DNA of 64,000 nucleotides from Bicyclus anynana (GCF_947172395.1 NC_069087.1:4545107-4609106); one strand, 5' to 3'. Shown: positions 45,001 through 57,222, numbered from the stretch's first letter. The notes: a model not told the origin generated them from the sequence alone. Numbers and translations are program-made.

Positions 45001-45007
45001 CTAGCTA

Positions 45008-45428
45008 CAAAGTAGTAAAAAGTGAAACGATCCACTCGAGTACGTAAGCTCTAGGCACGTTGATAGATACAAAGCCAACACGAGGTCAGCGCTACACCAC
45101 ACTCGATTATTCCCGTAATTGCTACTCGCTCATTTCGCATTAGATTGCCGAGCGCTTCCATTGTACACTGTAATCTATGCTACCTATGTAAATTAACAGT
45201 GCTATATTGTGCATTGCTAACTCAATTTATGAATAAATATATAAATAGAGTTTATAGAACCGAGTCACAAAAGTTGCTCGCAAATAGTAGCATAGTTCTG
45301 ACTATTATGTCTTTATATTATTTATCAAATGCCATTAAATGTTTGGTTACGTAATTTTAAAGATTAATTAAAATTTTAAGAGTTTAATTTTAATTAAACT
45401 TTTAAAGTATAGCGTACTATTCTATGCA
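45008..45428 (+). repeat. tandem array, unit 1 (about 421 bp)
   Basis: Begins caaagtagtaaaaagtg. Contains tctaggcacgttgatagata, cgaggtcagcgctacaccac and gattgccgagcgcttccatt. Nearly identical to unit 2. A 69-codon open frame here recurs in unit 2 and is not a gene. Confidence 0.95.
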
Positions 45429-45853
45429 CAAAGTAGGTACTAAAAAGTGAAAAACTCCACTCGAGCATGTAAGCTCTAGGCACGTTGATAGATACAAAGC
45501 CAACACGAGGTCAGCGCTACACCACACTCGATTATTCCCGTAATTGCTACTCGCTCATTTCGCATTAGATTGCCGAGCGCTTCCATTGTACACTGTAATC
45601 TATGCTACCTATGTAAATTAACAGTGCTATATTGTGCATTGCTAACTCAATTTATGAATAAATATATAAATAGAGTTTATAGAACCGAGTCACAAAAGTT
45701 GCTCGCAAATAGTAGCATAGTTCTGACTATTATGTCTTTATATTATTTATCAAATGCCATTAAATGTTTGGTTACGTATTTTTAAAGATTAATTAAAATT
45801 TTAAGAGTTTAATTTTAACTAAACTTTTAAAGTATAGCGTACTATTCTATCCA
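45429..45853 (+). repeat. tandem array, unit 2 (425 bp)
   Basis: Begins caaagtaggtactaaaaagt. The only complete internal unit. It ends with an AT-rich near-palindrome (taattaaaattttaagagtt...). Confidence 0.95.
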
Positions 45854-46090
45854 CAAAGTAGGTACTAAAAAGTGAAAAGCTCCACTTGAGTATGTAAGTT
45901 CTAGGCACGTTGATAGATACAAAGCCAACACGAGGTCAGCGCTACACCACACTCGATTATTCCCGTAATTGCTACTCGCTCATTTCGAATTAGATTGCCG
46001 AGCGCTTCCATTGTACACTGTAAACTATGCTACCTATGTAAATTAAAACTAACTGCGCTATTCTAGGCATTGCTAATTCAATTTATGAAT
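45854..46090 (+). repeat. tandem array, unit 3, truncated and more diverged
   Basis: Matches units 1-2 up to ctatgctacctatgtaaatt, then diverges with small indels and stops near 46090. Confidence 0.9.
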
Positions 46091-46133
46091 TAATAAATAC
46101 AAATATAAATAAATGATTATTGAAAAAACGCTA

Positions 46134-46171
46134 ATGGTATGGACCTAAAAAAAATTTTAGGTCCATACCAT
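46134..46171. repeat. perfect 17-bp hairpin after the tandem array
   Basis: atggtatggacctaaaa and its complement ttttaggtccataccat separated by four A residues. Confidence 0.85.
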
Positions 46172-46174
46172 AAA

Positions 46175-47035
46175 AAAATTTAGATTTTAAACAAAATCGT
46201 TGTTACCGCAATGACCGCGACATATTATCTCTATGTTATGGTAGATGGGGACAATATTTTATAAACTTCAAAGACGAACTTATCGCCATTCCTAAATGTG
46301 TTTATGATATTTCTTTTTATTATTATTGGTTTTTATCAGACATTCATCTAGCAACAAAATACCTACAGGTTTGTACGGCACCCTCGGTGTGAGTCGGACG
46401 ACTCGTACTTGGCCGATATTTTTCACTCTCCTACGCCCTTTTTCGTCGTTTGACGGATCAGCTTATATTAAAATATATTTTTCCAAATTTTAGTATATCG
46501 GCTACTTTAATCAAATCAATAACAGCTAAGCTTTTTATTATGAAGTAAAAATTTTTGCATATTTTCACATAAAATAAGCTTCCCTGTACAATAGAAAGAA
46601 ACTGTTAATCCAAGATTTTGTACCAGTGAGTAAAACCAAACCCAATAGCGCGGTACTGTGCCTTTCTCCTCTGATGATTTTGCAATTCATGGTCTTGATT
46701 AAAACTAAATTGAAACAAATGTGTACTAAGATACCATCAATGGGCACGATTTAGAGGCTTTGTGTCGATTAAGAAACAATTTAGTAATCCGTACTATTAT
46801 AATTGGAAAAATATTGTACAATCATTGTGGCTTTGTCTGTGAATGCTTTTAGAAGATATGATGTTTAATTAAAATTAGATGCCAGTGTAGCTATAGGTAT
46901 AAGCTACAATATTATAGTATGCGTCAAACTTCGAGTCCTCTCTGAACACGAGGCGTATATAATATACGAAAACATATCCCAGGTTCGGCCTTCGCTAGTT
47001 ACCAAGACACTATTATCAAAGCACCAGAATATTCT
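46175..47035. other. no gene; one dispersed-repeat trace
   Basis: gagtcggacgactcgtactt ggccgat near 46391-46417 resembles cccaactcacacttggccat near 50240, a dispersed motif. Otherwise unremarkable. Confidence 0.4.
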
Positions 47036-47046
47036 TCATCATAAAC

Positions 47047-47232
47047 ATTAACCCATATTCAGCTAACTCTTGAGCACGAGTCTCTTTTAAGAATAAGAGA
47101 GGTAAGGCTAACAGTCCACATACTGGCAGGCTTCACACACGTAGAGAACTAAGAAAAATCTAAGGTAAGCAAGTTTCCTCATGATGTTTTTTCTTGTTTA
47201 AGACATGTAATATTTAATTTCTTAAAATAATC
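47047..47232 (-). mobile_element. SINE family B, degenerate 3' part
   Basis: taacccatattcagctaact, gagcacgagtctcttttaag, ggcttcacacacgtagagaa, gcaagtttcctcatgatg. Several indels; old copy. Confidence 0.75.
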
Positions 47233-47244
47233 CGACTATTATTC

Positions 47245-48545
47245 CAAGCCTATTAAGAAAATATAATATCCTATATTGACCTGAATTTCCAATCGAAGTC
47301 AAAACCTCTCCTTTGTAAACTAAGGTCTAAGTTTGCTAAACTGTATACTGTATGCTTGGAGTGTCTCCGCTTAAAAAGGGATATTAACTAATAACTTCAC
47401 AGGGCGTTCCATAAAAAAGAAAAACAATGAAAAATTAAAATCTAAACGAAGCAGTTCCCACGGAATGCAAATGTGACTATCAGAGCAGAAACAAAATAGT
47501 TAAGTGTATGGAACCATGCGTAAAGAACATGGTGTTAGTAATGCAGGAGGGGCTCAAAAACATGCTGCAATACGTAAACAGTGGTAAAAACTGTAAAGAA
47601 GACTTTTTGTTGTAGATATATGGAGCCAAAGTACACTAACTATTAGCTGTTTTAATTATAATAACATCCATACGTAGTTGATGTCCCTTGGACTTGTACG
47701 AAGCGTTTTACCTCTTCGTGAAGTTCTAAAGTCCATGATTTGCTACTGTACGTACCTACTTTTATTGCATAAAAAGAACTTATAATATACCTATGGCAGG
47801 AGCATAGACTGAAAACCTTTCGGCCTTCACAAAAGGTAGGCCAAAAGTCTGTAACGGAACATCTGGCTGTCGAATGCTATCGTTTTCTATAGAAAAGTGT
47901 GATCTGGAAAAATATTTAAAGCGAAGGGATTTGCGGGTGTCTTTTCATTACCTCAATAAAAATTGCAATTATTCCAAATCTCGTACCTAAATAAAATTTA
48001 TCGCTACGATTTAATGAAGAACATGATATTCTGCTCCCTCAGAGGCGGGTGAAAATGAACGACGCGACGCTCAAAGTTGATGTCAAACAAACTGTCACCA
48101 ACAAAAGGAATATTTTAATATCGGCCCTAACACCCCGCGGGGTGACTTTTTATTTTTGTCATCTGAATTCCGTGTGAAGTTTGAATTATTTGGGGGGGAG
48201 ATTTTTCTTTTATATTTATGCTATTTGTCTTTAAATAGAGTCTGAACTTGTATATAACTAATCAAAATTTTAAGATTTTAGCACAACTGCCGGTCCAATT
48301 TATTTTGGTATTTATACTTTTGAGCCTAATGAAGAATTTGAATAATGATAGTTATTATGGAAAAGTATTAGAATAAATATTAAAGTAGCATAGGAGATTC
48401 TACAAGGTCAATGCGAAAACAGAAATGTATGTAGGTTTAACAACATCCCGGATTGCAATTCAGAGATCTCTTTGAGGAAAGCGAGCGTTTGGTCTGTGCA
48501 AATTATTATGTTACTAAAACAAGATACCATCGGCAACATGTTAAT
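47245..48545. other. no gene seen
   Basis: Only a family E-like segment (gcaggagcatagactgaaaa, 47796-47815) is recognisable. No supportable coding sequence. Confidence 0.4.
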
Positions 48546-48549
48546 TACA

Positions 48550-48862
48550 ACGACATTTTGCGAGTATACTAGACATGTTACGTGTTTACAAAATAACCGC
48601 AAAAAGTGATCCGAATTTAGCGCATTGAGCACATACATGCACAGTTTTGTGTTTGCTTACATTAGATATATATTTATGTATACAGTTTTTTCTGTTCCTG
48701 AACACACAACTCGACATTGTACAGAATATTTAGGTATTATTTGTTTAAATAACTTTCGTTGTTTACTTATGCAACTCAATTAAATTAAGACAATTAGCCG
48801 CTTTTATCCGCCTCAGTTTTGACTCGCTAGTAATCTCGATTATAAAATCTTTGGTTAATTAA
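48550..48862 (+). mobile_element. MITE family M1 copy
   Basis: gtatactagacatgttacgt, aaaaagtgatccgaatttag, acacaactcgacattgtaca, aatatttaggtattatttg, aattaagacaattagccg. Ends are degenerate. Confidence 0.7.
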
Positions 48863-49196
48863 GAAAGACAGACAGACAAATAACATCCTCCTGAAAAATA
48901 GCATACTGTCACCGGGTGTTCTCATGTTACAAACGGCGATACTTGCACAGAGATGATCAGTAATCTAGATGATCCATCAATAACTTGTAGGTATGACCCT
49001 ATAGATTTTGAAATAGGCTAGTCAGAGACAAACTTCATATATTTCAATTACCTAAGCTTAGTAATAATGATAACAATTAGTCGAAATCTTAAAATTCAAG
49101 TTAAAAGGGTCCCAAACGCACCTTGGTTCGAGAAGACCCCACAACAAACTCAGCCTGGTTAGTTAGTAAGCAAAGGCGAAAGAGGGGGTTTTTTCC

Positions 49197-49402
49197 ATCG
49201 TCATCATTATCAACCCATATTCGGCTCACTGCTGACCTCGAGTCTCCTCTCAGAATGAGAGGGGTTAGACCAATAGTCCACCACACTGGCCCAATGCGGA
49301 TCGGCAGACTTTACACATGCAGAGTATCAAGGAAATTCTCTGGTATTATATAAGCTTCCTCACGTTGTTTTTCCTTTACCATTTGAGACGCGTGATATTT
49401 AA
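49197..49402 (-). mobile_element. SINE family B, 3' two-thirds
   Basis: catcattatcaacccatatt, cggctcactgctgacctcga, ccaatgcggatcggcagact, cacgttgtttttcctttacc. Confidence 0.88.
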
Positions 49403-49659
49403 CTCACAGCTAAGCCGATTTTTTTCACTGATCTGAGCTAGGCATCTCATGATGATGATGATCCCCACAATAACAGGAATAATGCGAGTGATACATTAGT
49501 CCGCTAGTCGCTGAATAAATTGTCTGTCAATCAATATCAGAATAATAATTGTTTTCGTGGAGCATGTCAAGCAAATTCAATTATTTTACAAAATAAACAG
49601 CAGCGCTACCGCTGTCATGTCAACGTTCCCGCCTACGTAAACTGCATTTTGTGTAGCGT

Positions 49660-51590
49660 TCTAAATAGGGTTCTGTACCTCGAAAGGTAAAAACGGCAAC
49701 GATTAAAAACTCTTACAGGATGACTTCGTTGCACGTTTGTCGTTTATCTGCTTAAGAGGTTAGACCTTCTTTTCTCCGTCAGGAACCTTGGGATTCACGA
49801 CATATATTTATGGTAGTGTCAAATTATTATTTTAAAATAATACCAGGTAGGTACAACAGCCAAGTAAGTATGCTACAACTTACAAAAGATTGGAGCTATT
49901 GGAGATATGATTATGTTTTTAGCTCAACGCATTCTAAAAATATTTATGCCGTACATTTAGAGACTAAGAAGGACGAAGGAAGACTCAAAATTAATTTAAA
50001 TTTGGCGAGAATCTACGTTTTATAGCACAGGTAAAGTCAAATTTCATAAAGATGTTGAATTTTAATTACTTACGTTATTTACAATACAATTGCAAAAGTT
50101 TAATTTGTAGTTTGTAAACTAACTTATGATCTATGTTGATCGAGACAACGTTAAAGTTTTCTATATTGCTTATATGTAGTTATATTTATGTACCTATATA
50201 ACGTAATTATTTATTTTAAGTTCGGAGACCTAGAGCACGCGTCCAACTCACACTTGGCCATGTTTTTTTTTCCAAGGGCTTACTATTTTGGGGCTGTTTA
50301 CTGAAGCATTTAGCAAAAACATTAATCTAGTATTCATCGTTGGATATTTACGGTCGACAGTTCAGGGTCGGACGGACCCGTTTAAGCCAAATTTTCATTG
50401 TTTTTCTCCGTCCGCTGTCATGTCTTGATTAAGACTGAATACATCTGTTTTTCTTACAGAATTATACACACAATAGGTAGTATGTATGTATATGAGATTG
50501 TTTTCAGTATAATGATGAATCATATTTAAAGTCAAAAATACAGTTACCGAGTAATTTTTCACCTCTAATTATGTACTAGCGAACGGTCGCGACTTTACTC
50601 GATTTCAAATTGCGTTTTCGTTTAATTGTTATTTAGGGTAATAGGGTTTAAAAAAATATTCAAAGATTTTTTTTTTTATGTAAGGTCTGTAAAACCTCAT
50701 GAAAATCAGAGAGTACTGCGAACAGAAAGACAAACAATAATTTTAATATTTGTGTGTTCTTCTTTTGTCGCCTCAACTAGATTTTTGGTAATTCTATTTA
50801 GAATACTGACTTCACTACAAAAAATAGAAGGGAAGATAAACATAAACATTCATGTCCACTCTAAAAAGCTAAACAAACATTTCGACGTAGAAAATTAAAC
50901 GTCAATATTAATAATTAGGTAAAACGCATGGTAGTCTCGACATCACATTTCTTTAATGCTCAAGTGCTCATTAAACACTCTAAATTAATAGCAGCCATGC
51001 AAAGCGCGTTGTAACAGCTATCTAATGTTTAGATACTGAAACTATACCTTACTTTATGAAACTCTGATTCTAATTTGATACGTATTTAAAAGCAAATAGG
51101 GATGGTAATCGCGTGGGTGTATTTACGTAGACGGAAGGCTGGTGGTCGATTGTATGACCACAAATCACAATGGAGGATAAAAAAGCTTAATGAATAGCTC
51201 CGTCGCTCATCGTAGCCTTTGAAGCGTGTCGCTTGAGGGGACGATCGGGGGAAGGAGTGGACCTCAATGTATATAATTTAGCGATTTATACGGTGATTAT
51301 CTCTACGTACTGATGGTTTTATTTGTGGTGAGGAATTACGTAGTTTTTCAAAGGTCACGAGGGGCAGTCACAGATTTATAAATTATAATAATAATCTAAA
51401 TGACTCACCATTTTTTTGATTATCTAATAATTGACGGATCAAGCAAATGGTCAGTGATGGTAAGTGGTAAAACGATCATTTACCTAAGTGTTTATACAGT
51501 GCAACACAGTTTACTACCATTAAGTTTATAAACTTTACAAGTCACGCGACGAATATGTCCTTCAAAATGCCGCCCTATGTCAAGCAGAGA
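49660..51590. other. no gene; sparse repeat traces
   Basis: Open frames at 49810-50025 and 50626-50898 have no recognisable domain. Text such as gaacagaaagacaaacaata is Helitron-like debris. gtccaactcacacttggcca (50240-50259) is a dispersed motif. Confidence 0.4.
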
Positions 51591-51599
51591 CGTAGATAT

Positions 51600-51680
51600 G
51601 CCTCATATGCCACATGTGCCTCATATGTCTCATGTGCCTCATGTGCCTCATGTGCCTCATATGCCTCATATGTCTCATGT
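51600..51680 (+). repeat. 9-bp minisatellite, nine units
   Basis: Units of gcctcatrt with variants gccacatgt and gtctcatgt, all exactly 9 bp. In one frame it reads repeated M/V-P/S-H, but no longer coding frame surrounds it. Confidence 0.92.
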
Positions 51681-52447
51681 GCGTGCACTGAAACCAGCAA
51701 CTATTTCCATCAGACCGGAACATAACAATGCTAGGCGGCAGAAAAAAGCTTAGTAGTACTTCCCCTTACTAACTGTCACAACAATCTCCACTAATACAAA
51801 AACTACTGCTTTCTAATCTCAGTATCTTCTTTCAGTATTTTATTTCTAGTAGAAAGATTCTATGTAAAATCGCTACTCAAAAAGTATCAACTATTTTTAC
51901 TTTCTGAGGTATGGTTTCCGGTAAACTTACAAACAACTAAGCGGAAACTTACTGACAAGCGGAGGGCATCGAATTTTAAGACGTGCAACGTATTCTAAAA
52001 ATAGTGTCAATAGCACGGTAAAAAGACTGGACTCAACACCAAGGATCGATCCCCGCTCGGTGGACTGTTATTTAGACTCAGAATCTAGAACAGAAATTTA
52101 GGTAGACGACGCCAAGTGTAAACGTTAGTTCATTCAAAATATCACCTCCCCAGTGCAGCGGTTATTTCCACGCAAACGCTATATATAAACGCTTTTTTAA
52201 TTACCGGTCAGAACGAAATGAAGCTCGCATCCAGTCAGTGATTAAACTCTGATCAGATAAAGTGGACACCGCAATTGAAGTGTTGCCGGCAAAATTGTTA
52301 TTAAACTTACAAGTTTATTCTATAAATATAAAATTCATTTAAAGTACAAGTTTCTCAGATGAAATCAAGTTAAAACTCAAGGTCTCAAATACTAAAGGGT
52401 TGAATCCATGTACATCCGACAATTTGTCGTGTCGTTACTTCCACGAG

Positions 52448-52502
52448 GAATAAAACGATGTTGCCAGCAATGTAAGTCATTGCTGGCAACATCGTTTTAT
52501 TC
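52448..52502. repeat. perfect 25-bp inverted repeat with 5-bp loop
   Basis: gaataaaacgatgttgccag continuing caatg pairs exactly with cattgctggcaacatcg continuing ttttattc, around taagt. Weaker pairing extends outward (acttccacgag / ccaggaagt). Confidence 0.92.
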
Positions 52503-52537
52503 GTCCAGGAAGTCCGTCGATCCGAGAATAAGTCGTT

Positions 52538-52912
52538 AACTATAGGCCACTAAGAATGCTCAAAATCACTCAGCGGGCGATGGAGCGAGCTATGCTATAA
52601 GTATCTCTGCGTGATCGAATCAGAAATTAAGAGATCCGCAGAAGAACCAAAGTCACTGACATACGAGTAGCTTAGCGTGTCCCGAAGCTAGTGACAATGG
52701 GCAAGACACATAGTACCTACCAAGGTGCTGGAAAAGCGACCCTGCACCGGAATGTTGGTCTACCTACAAGGTGGACCGAGGACATCAAGCGGGTGGCACG
52801 GAACTGCTTGATACTGGCGACCCAAGACCGTTGTTTTGAAGTATGAGGTCATGCAAAAGGCTAATTTCTAGCAGTGAACGTCCATGTTAATGGTGATAAT
52901 GATAGTGTGACA
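52538..52912 (+). pseudogene. RTE-type LINE C-terminal remnant (about 370 bp)
   Basis: Successive frames give LRMLKITQRAMERAML, VSLRDRIRN, EIRRRTKVTDIR, then KVLEKRPCTGM and RWTEDIKRVARN, in the order of the RTE protein tail, with in-frame stops and frameshifts. The 3' end gcagtgaacgtccatgttaa is followed by tggtgataatgatag. Confidence 0.82.
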
Positions 52913-53257
52913 GACATATAGCTTTTATAAAATTTAACTTGTCTATGATATCACATCCATGTTCGCTAGTACAAGATCGTTTAAAATTAACGCTTCGTCC
53001 ATTGCAGCGCGAACACTGGCCTCTGTACATTTGACGGTTCGACGTGACTAAAACAGTCAAATGGCTCCACTTTGTGATTCATCCAATATTTCCCTCATAC
53101 CAATTTGCCGAAGCGAGAATTTTAACTACAATACGGTACGACTACGATATTTAATATCGGCACCATGAAAACCTTAAGTAAGTTCTACAATTAACATTAA
53201 CCTATTGTCTCCTCTAGTTGAAAACTAGCAAACAATTAAGCTAGTGTAAAAACTAAA

Positions 53258-53577
53258 CCCAAGAGCCGTGATAGCCCAGTGGATATGACCTCTACCTGCG
53301 ATTCCGGATGGTGTGGATTCGAATCCGGTCCGGGGCATGCACCTCCAACTTTTCATTTGTGTGCATTTTAAGTAATTAAATATCACGTGTATCAATCGGT
53401 GAAGGAAAACATCGTGAGGAAACCTGCATACCAGAGAATTTTCTTAATTCTCTGCGTGTGTGAAGTCTGCCAATCCGCATTGGGCCAGCGTGGTGGACTA
53501 TTGGCCTAATCCCTCTCATTCTAAGAGGAGACTCGAGCTCAGCAGTGAGCCGATATGGGTTGATGACGACGACGACG
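53258..53577 (+). mobile_element. SINE family B, full length with target-site duplication
   Basis: gagccgtgatagcccagtgg, box B ggattcgaatccgg, catcgtgaggaaacctgcat, ccgcattgggccagcgtggt, gactcgagctcagcagtgag and a (GAC)n-like tail. aaaaactaaa flanks both sides (53248-53257 and 53578-53587). Confidence 0.93.
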
Positions 53578-53599
53578 AAAAACTAAATTGAAATCCGTT

Positions 53600-54430
53600 A
53601 TAACAAATTCTGTACAGAATAATTATTGTAAGAGATCATTAACTCTTTTTGAATAAGCTACATATAAAAACCGAAGTCCTATTAAACATTAAATGCCTAT
53701 TTTAACACAATGCTGAAATGCAGATTCACATGCTGATGTTTGACTTTTTAATATGATCACCGTTTAACTGCGTGCCAACTCGAGCTGAGAATAAGCACTG
53801 AAAACTTCTTTGAAAAAACAATAGCTTACGATTTCATAGCTCGAACCAGGATCCGAACCCAAGACCAACGTAGCAGTTTCTCCAAACCGATTTCTCGTTA
53901 TGTATAAATAACGCTCATCCTACCAATCTAGCGTATTTCAGGCATTCAATTTTAAAACTCTCTATCATTGATTCATTTGAAGCTACTGGCATAGTTTCGC
54001 ACTGTATAAAATACTGCAGCTGCTAGTAATTTACTGCGAATTCAATTCTGTAGCTGAAATATCGCGTGAAATATGTATGGGAAAAGATAACAGTTTTTAC
54101 GAAGAGTTTGTGACATGATGGGTATTTCCGATTGCGTAAATAAAATATAGGTGTTATTGTGAATACGAGAGTTGATACCCATTCGTCTGGAAAAAAAATC
54201 TTTGACAAAAGCGAAATACGTTACTTTAAAATTCACGATAAATGGCATCCATGAAACAAATACAACGTTGTAGATATGGGTGAATACAAAATGTTTTGCT
54301 CACATTTTGCTTTCAATCTCAGGAAAAGCAAACTTCTTTTCTTAAATTTTTATTTTGTATAGAAAATTAGGTATATATCTTGAACATGGCCATTTTGTTT
54401 TTCGTTATGTTGTTTAATTTACTTGCAATT
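53600..54430. other. no gene seen
   Basis: A tRNA-like box B motif in reverse (aggatccgaacccaagacc, near 53849) hints at an old SINE. Otherwise AT-rich with no supportable frame. Confidence 0.4.
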
Positions 54431-54438
54431 AGGTAAAA

Positions 54439-54730
54439 ATGGTTTTGGCGCTCACGTCATCGCTCAATCAATCGCTCCGTGCTTTTCACTCACGTGAAAG
54501 TCATAATTCGGCGTCTCGTTTGCGCTTCGAATTTTATCCATATCGTACCGAAACGCTGCGCGCTCTTAACACTACTATAAGTACTCAGCATATGCTCGAG
54601 CCTACCTACATAGATACCTCTCGGACCAGGTATGAGAGATAACCTGTGTCGGCGCAGCTGCAAAACGGCGCGCGCGCACCTCCGCGAGCGATTTACGCGC
54701 TTGTTTATTTATGCACAGCTTCAGATTAAC
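54439..54730. other. CpG-rich segment, possible promoter or 5' exon
   Basis: Base composition changes sharply (aacggcgcgcgcgcacctcc, cgcgagcgatttacgcgc). A donor-like ccaggtatgag lies at about 54627. No conserved protein is readable from the 67-codon frame. It could be a non-coding first exon of an unseen gene, or simply GC-rich intergenic DNA. Confidence 0.25.
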
Positions 54731-54816
54731 CTGCAGTCATACTAGCCGTACGATATAATGCTATAAGTGTTCAAAGTCGTGTTAAGTTCCTCTCCGTGAG
54801 TCGTATTCCTCATGTG

Positions 54817-54990
54817 TGAGGGTCGTGACCACCTCCATCTCTAATCCTTGTCTTTAGGATGGTATGCCATTCTTTGATATCTCCGGCTATGCGAAGAGCA
54901 TCGTAAACTGTGGACTCGAGTGTAGTGCGGACCTGGTCGGACCAACGCATCGGGCTGCGCCCCCGCGATCTTTTTCCTTCCACCTTGCCA
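54817..54990 (-). pseudogene. retrotransposon protein C-terminal fragment
   Basis: The minus strand reads VITGKVEGKRSRGRSPMRWS, DQVRTTLESTVYDALRIAGD and IKEWHTILKTRIRDGGGHDP then HT and stop. The G+RxxGR...RW block is the tail of an RTE-like endonuclease/reverse-transcriptase protein, from a subfamily different from the one at 16.3 and 52.6 kb. One open frame, 5' truncated. Confidence 0.72.
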
Positions 54991-55406
54991 GTAATAACTA
55001 ATTTTTCCAGATTATCTCCGTGTTAATTCAACCCGGCGTAACTGAGGTGAAAAAGTTACACCGCCAGGTGGGTATGGTATACCCAAATATAGATTGGTCA
55101 ATTTTGATAAATGGAATGACTTTAGAAAAATACTTATTACAGTAATATATTAAATAACATTAGGAAAATAAGGTGATATGATAAAATAACCCAGTTCTGT
55201 GTTCTGTGGACTGACCAAGCGCTACATTGCTTTGTTTAGCAAGCGAGTATTTTTTATCAATGGCAGAGCATTGTCGAACTGATAGATTCGCCACATATTG
55301 TCTGAGTAGCGTGGAAGGAAAGTAGGCAGAGACGTTGTGTGGCGTTACTCGTCCTGCCGCAATTTCATATCGCTTGTCCTGCCAACAGTTTTGAGCGCGA
55401 CACAAA

Positions 55407-55974
55407 TAGACTACAAGCCCTTGAACAAAAATTACCTGTGAAATGACCCAACATGAATAACGCTAAGAAGGCTGTTATTATATCAGAAAATAACTCTGAA
55501 CACTATGCCATCATTTCTGAGCGGTACAGTGGTGAGTACGCGAGTGAATGCAATTTATCCAGTACAAATGATGAATTACGACTAAATAAAATTGTACGGC
55601 TCTGTTATAGTGTTAAAGATGATTAAAAATAAATGTCGAAAATCCTAGTACTATAATGGTAGTGCAGGAAGTCAGAACAAACTTATAATTGTCGACAATT
55701 GCAGAAGCAAAGTAGGTCATTTATTACTGTACAGCATTTGTGCAAATACACATATACAGATACTTTACCCGAAAACGCCGTACATTTTTCCAGCGCAGGA
55801 GTCGAAATATAAGGGTCACAAGCCATACTCTTCACTCGCGTACTCACCTGTACCGCTCAGAAATGACGGCATAGTGCTCTGAGTTATTTTCTGATATAGT
55901 AACAGCCTTCTAAGCGTTATTTACGTTGGGACAATTCACATGTAATTTTTGTTCAAGGACTTGTAGTCGGACTA
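55407..55974. mobile_element. 568-bp MITE with ~143-bp terminal inverted repeats
   Basis: The left arm 55407-55549 (tagactacaagcccttgaac, ggctgttattatatcagaaa, gagtacgcgagtgaatg) is mirrored at 55831-55974 with roughly 90% identity by eye. The ~280-bp centre has no coding capacity. Long-arm structure is typical of fold-back or hAT/Mutator-type non-autonomous elements; I cannot fix the superfamily. Confidence 0.88.
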
Positions 55975-55999
55975 CTCCCTTATCTCGCGCTCGCGCGAT

Positions 56000-56385
56000 T
56001 ATAGCAGTGCATTGGCAGACATCGCAACATCGCAGCAATATCTTGGCAGCGCGAGCAGCGCTTTTAGCATGGTGTGACTAAGGCATTACATCTTAGCATA
56101 GGCGTGGCTGTTCAAGACTGCCGCTGGCTGCCTGTTTATGGCGGCATTTGTTATAATTTCCAGCGGATATATTGCGTCACCGGTTAAAGGATAAATGCTG
56201 GAGTCGTTTTTCTGTGTGGCGAATAAATGTCTGATTGGACTTCAATGGGAGGGTTTATGAATATTCGAGCATTAATTAATTGTATGATACATTAGAATGA
56301 GACGATACTATTATACGAATATCACCTAATATACTTTTGAAGTGATAATTTGATACCCGACATTTTGATCGCAGGTTATTGTTTT
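56000..56385. other. no gene seen
   Basis: Somewhat GC-richer start (gcgctcgcgcgattatagca upstream of 56000-56060), no readable protein. Confidence 0.35.
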
Positions 56386-56387
56386 CC

Positions 56388-56612
56388 TTTTTTTTATTCT
56401 TTACAAGTTAGCCCTTGACTGCAATCTCATCTGATGGTAAGTGATGATGCAGTCTAAGATGAAAGGGTTGCCCGCTTTAATTCTTGTTAAGAGGAGGATG
56501 AAAATCCACACCCCTTTCGGTTTCTACACGACACCGTACCGGCTAAATCGCTTGGCGGTCCGTCTTTGTCGGTAGGGTGGAAACTAGCCACGGCCGAAGC
56601 CTCCCACCAGCC
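56388..56612 (-). mobile_element. SINE family A, 3' two-thirds
   Basis: Poly-T, tctttacaagttagcccttg, acccctttcggtttctacac, ccacggccgaagcctcccac, cagcc. Small insertion around 56465. Confidence 0.92.
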
Positions 56613-57222
56613 TAAAAACTTAGCATGTTCTTAACTATGATTAATTATGTATAACGGCTTGCGACACACAGAATCTGTATTTTTTTTTAATACAATCATT
56701 CAGTTTTTTGAAGTTTATTTAACTTCCATACGTATGCAGTATTAAATTTCTGCTAAAGCTTCAGTATATTTTTCTAAGTAAAAGTAGTATGGATTTTTAT
56801 TAATAGGTATAGATCGATCAACAAAAAATCTCTATTATATTAGAGTAGATGCATTTACTTGATTGAAATATATAAAGAAAATACAGATATTATATAAATC
56901 TCCTCTTTGCAATGGTTACCAAGAATGCCAGTAGATACAATCTGCAACAACAAACTTTTATTAATAATGAACCTTAATGTCCACGCTATAAAGTCTACCT
57001 CACAATGACTACAGAATCGGAGTTTTCTTTGCTGTACTTGTAACATAATCTTGTTAGAATGGCACCCTCTCAGATGCTCCCATTATACTTATGAAGAGAG
57101 ATGGAATTTTTACTACGAACAAATTGCTTACTTACGCCTTTTAAAGTAAGTATACGCCTTTAATGTACAAGAACTTAGTAGTGTGAAATTAAATAACAGA
57201 CAAAAATAATTACTTAATAAAC

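Noticed and set aside
45145..45785. Two near-identical ~70-codon open frames 425 bp apart
   Set aside because: Their identity comes from the tandem repeat units; no start context or domain.
50626..50898. 90-codon open frame
   Set aside because: AT-rich, no domain, contains Helitron-like debris text.
52176..52212. TATA-like tatatataa with a downstream tcag as a core promoter
   Set aside because: Motif spacing is only loosely right and no gene follows within reach; AT-rich DNA yields such matches by chance.
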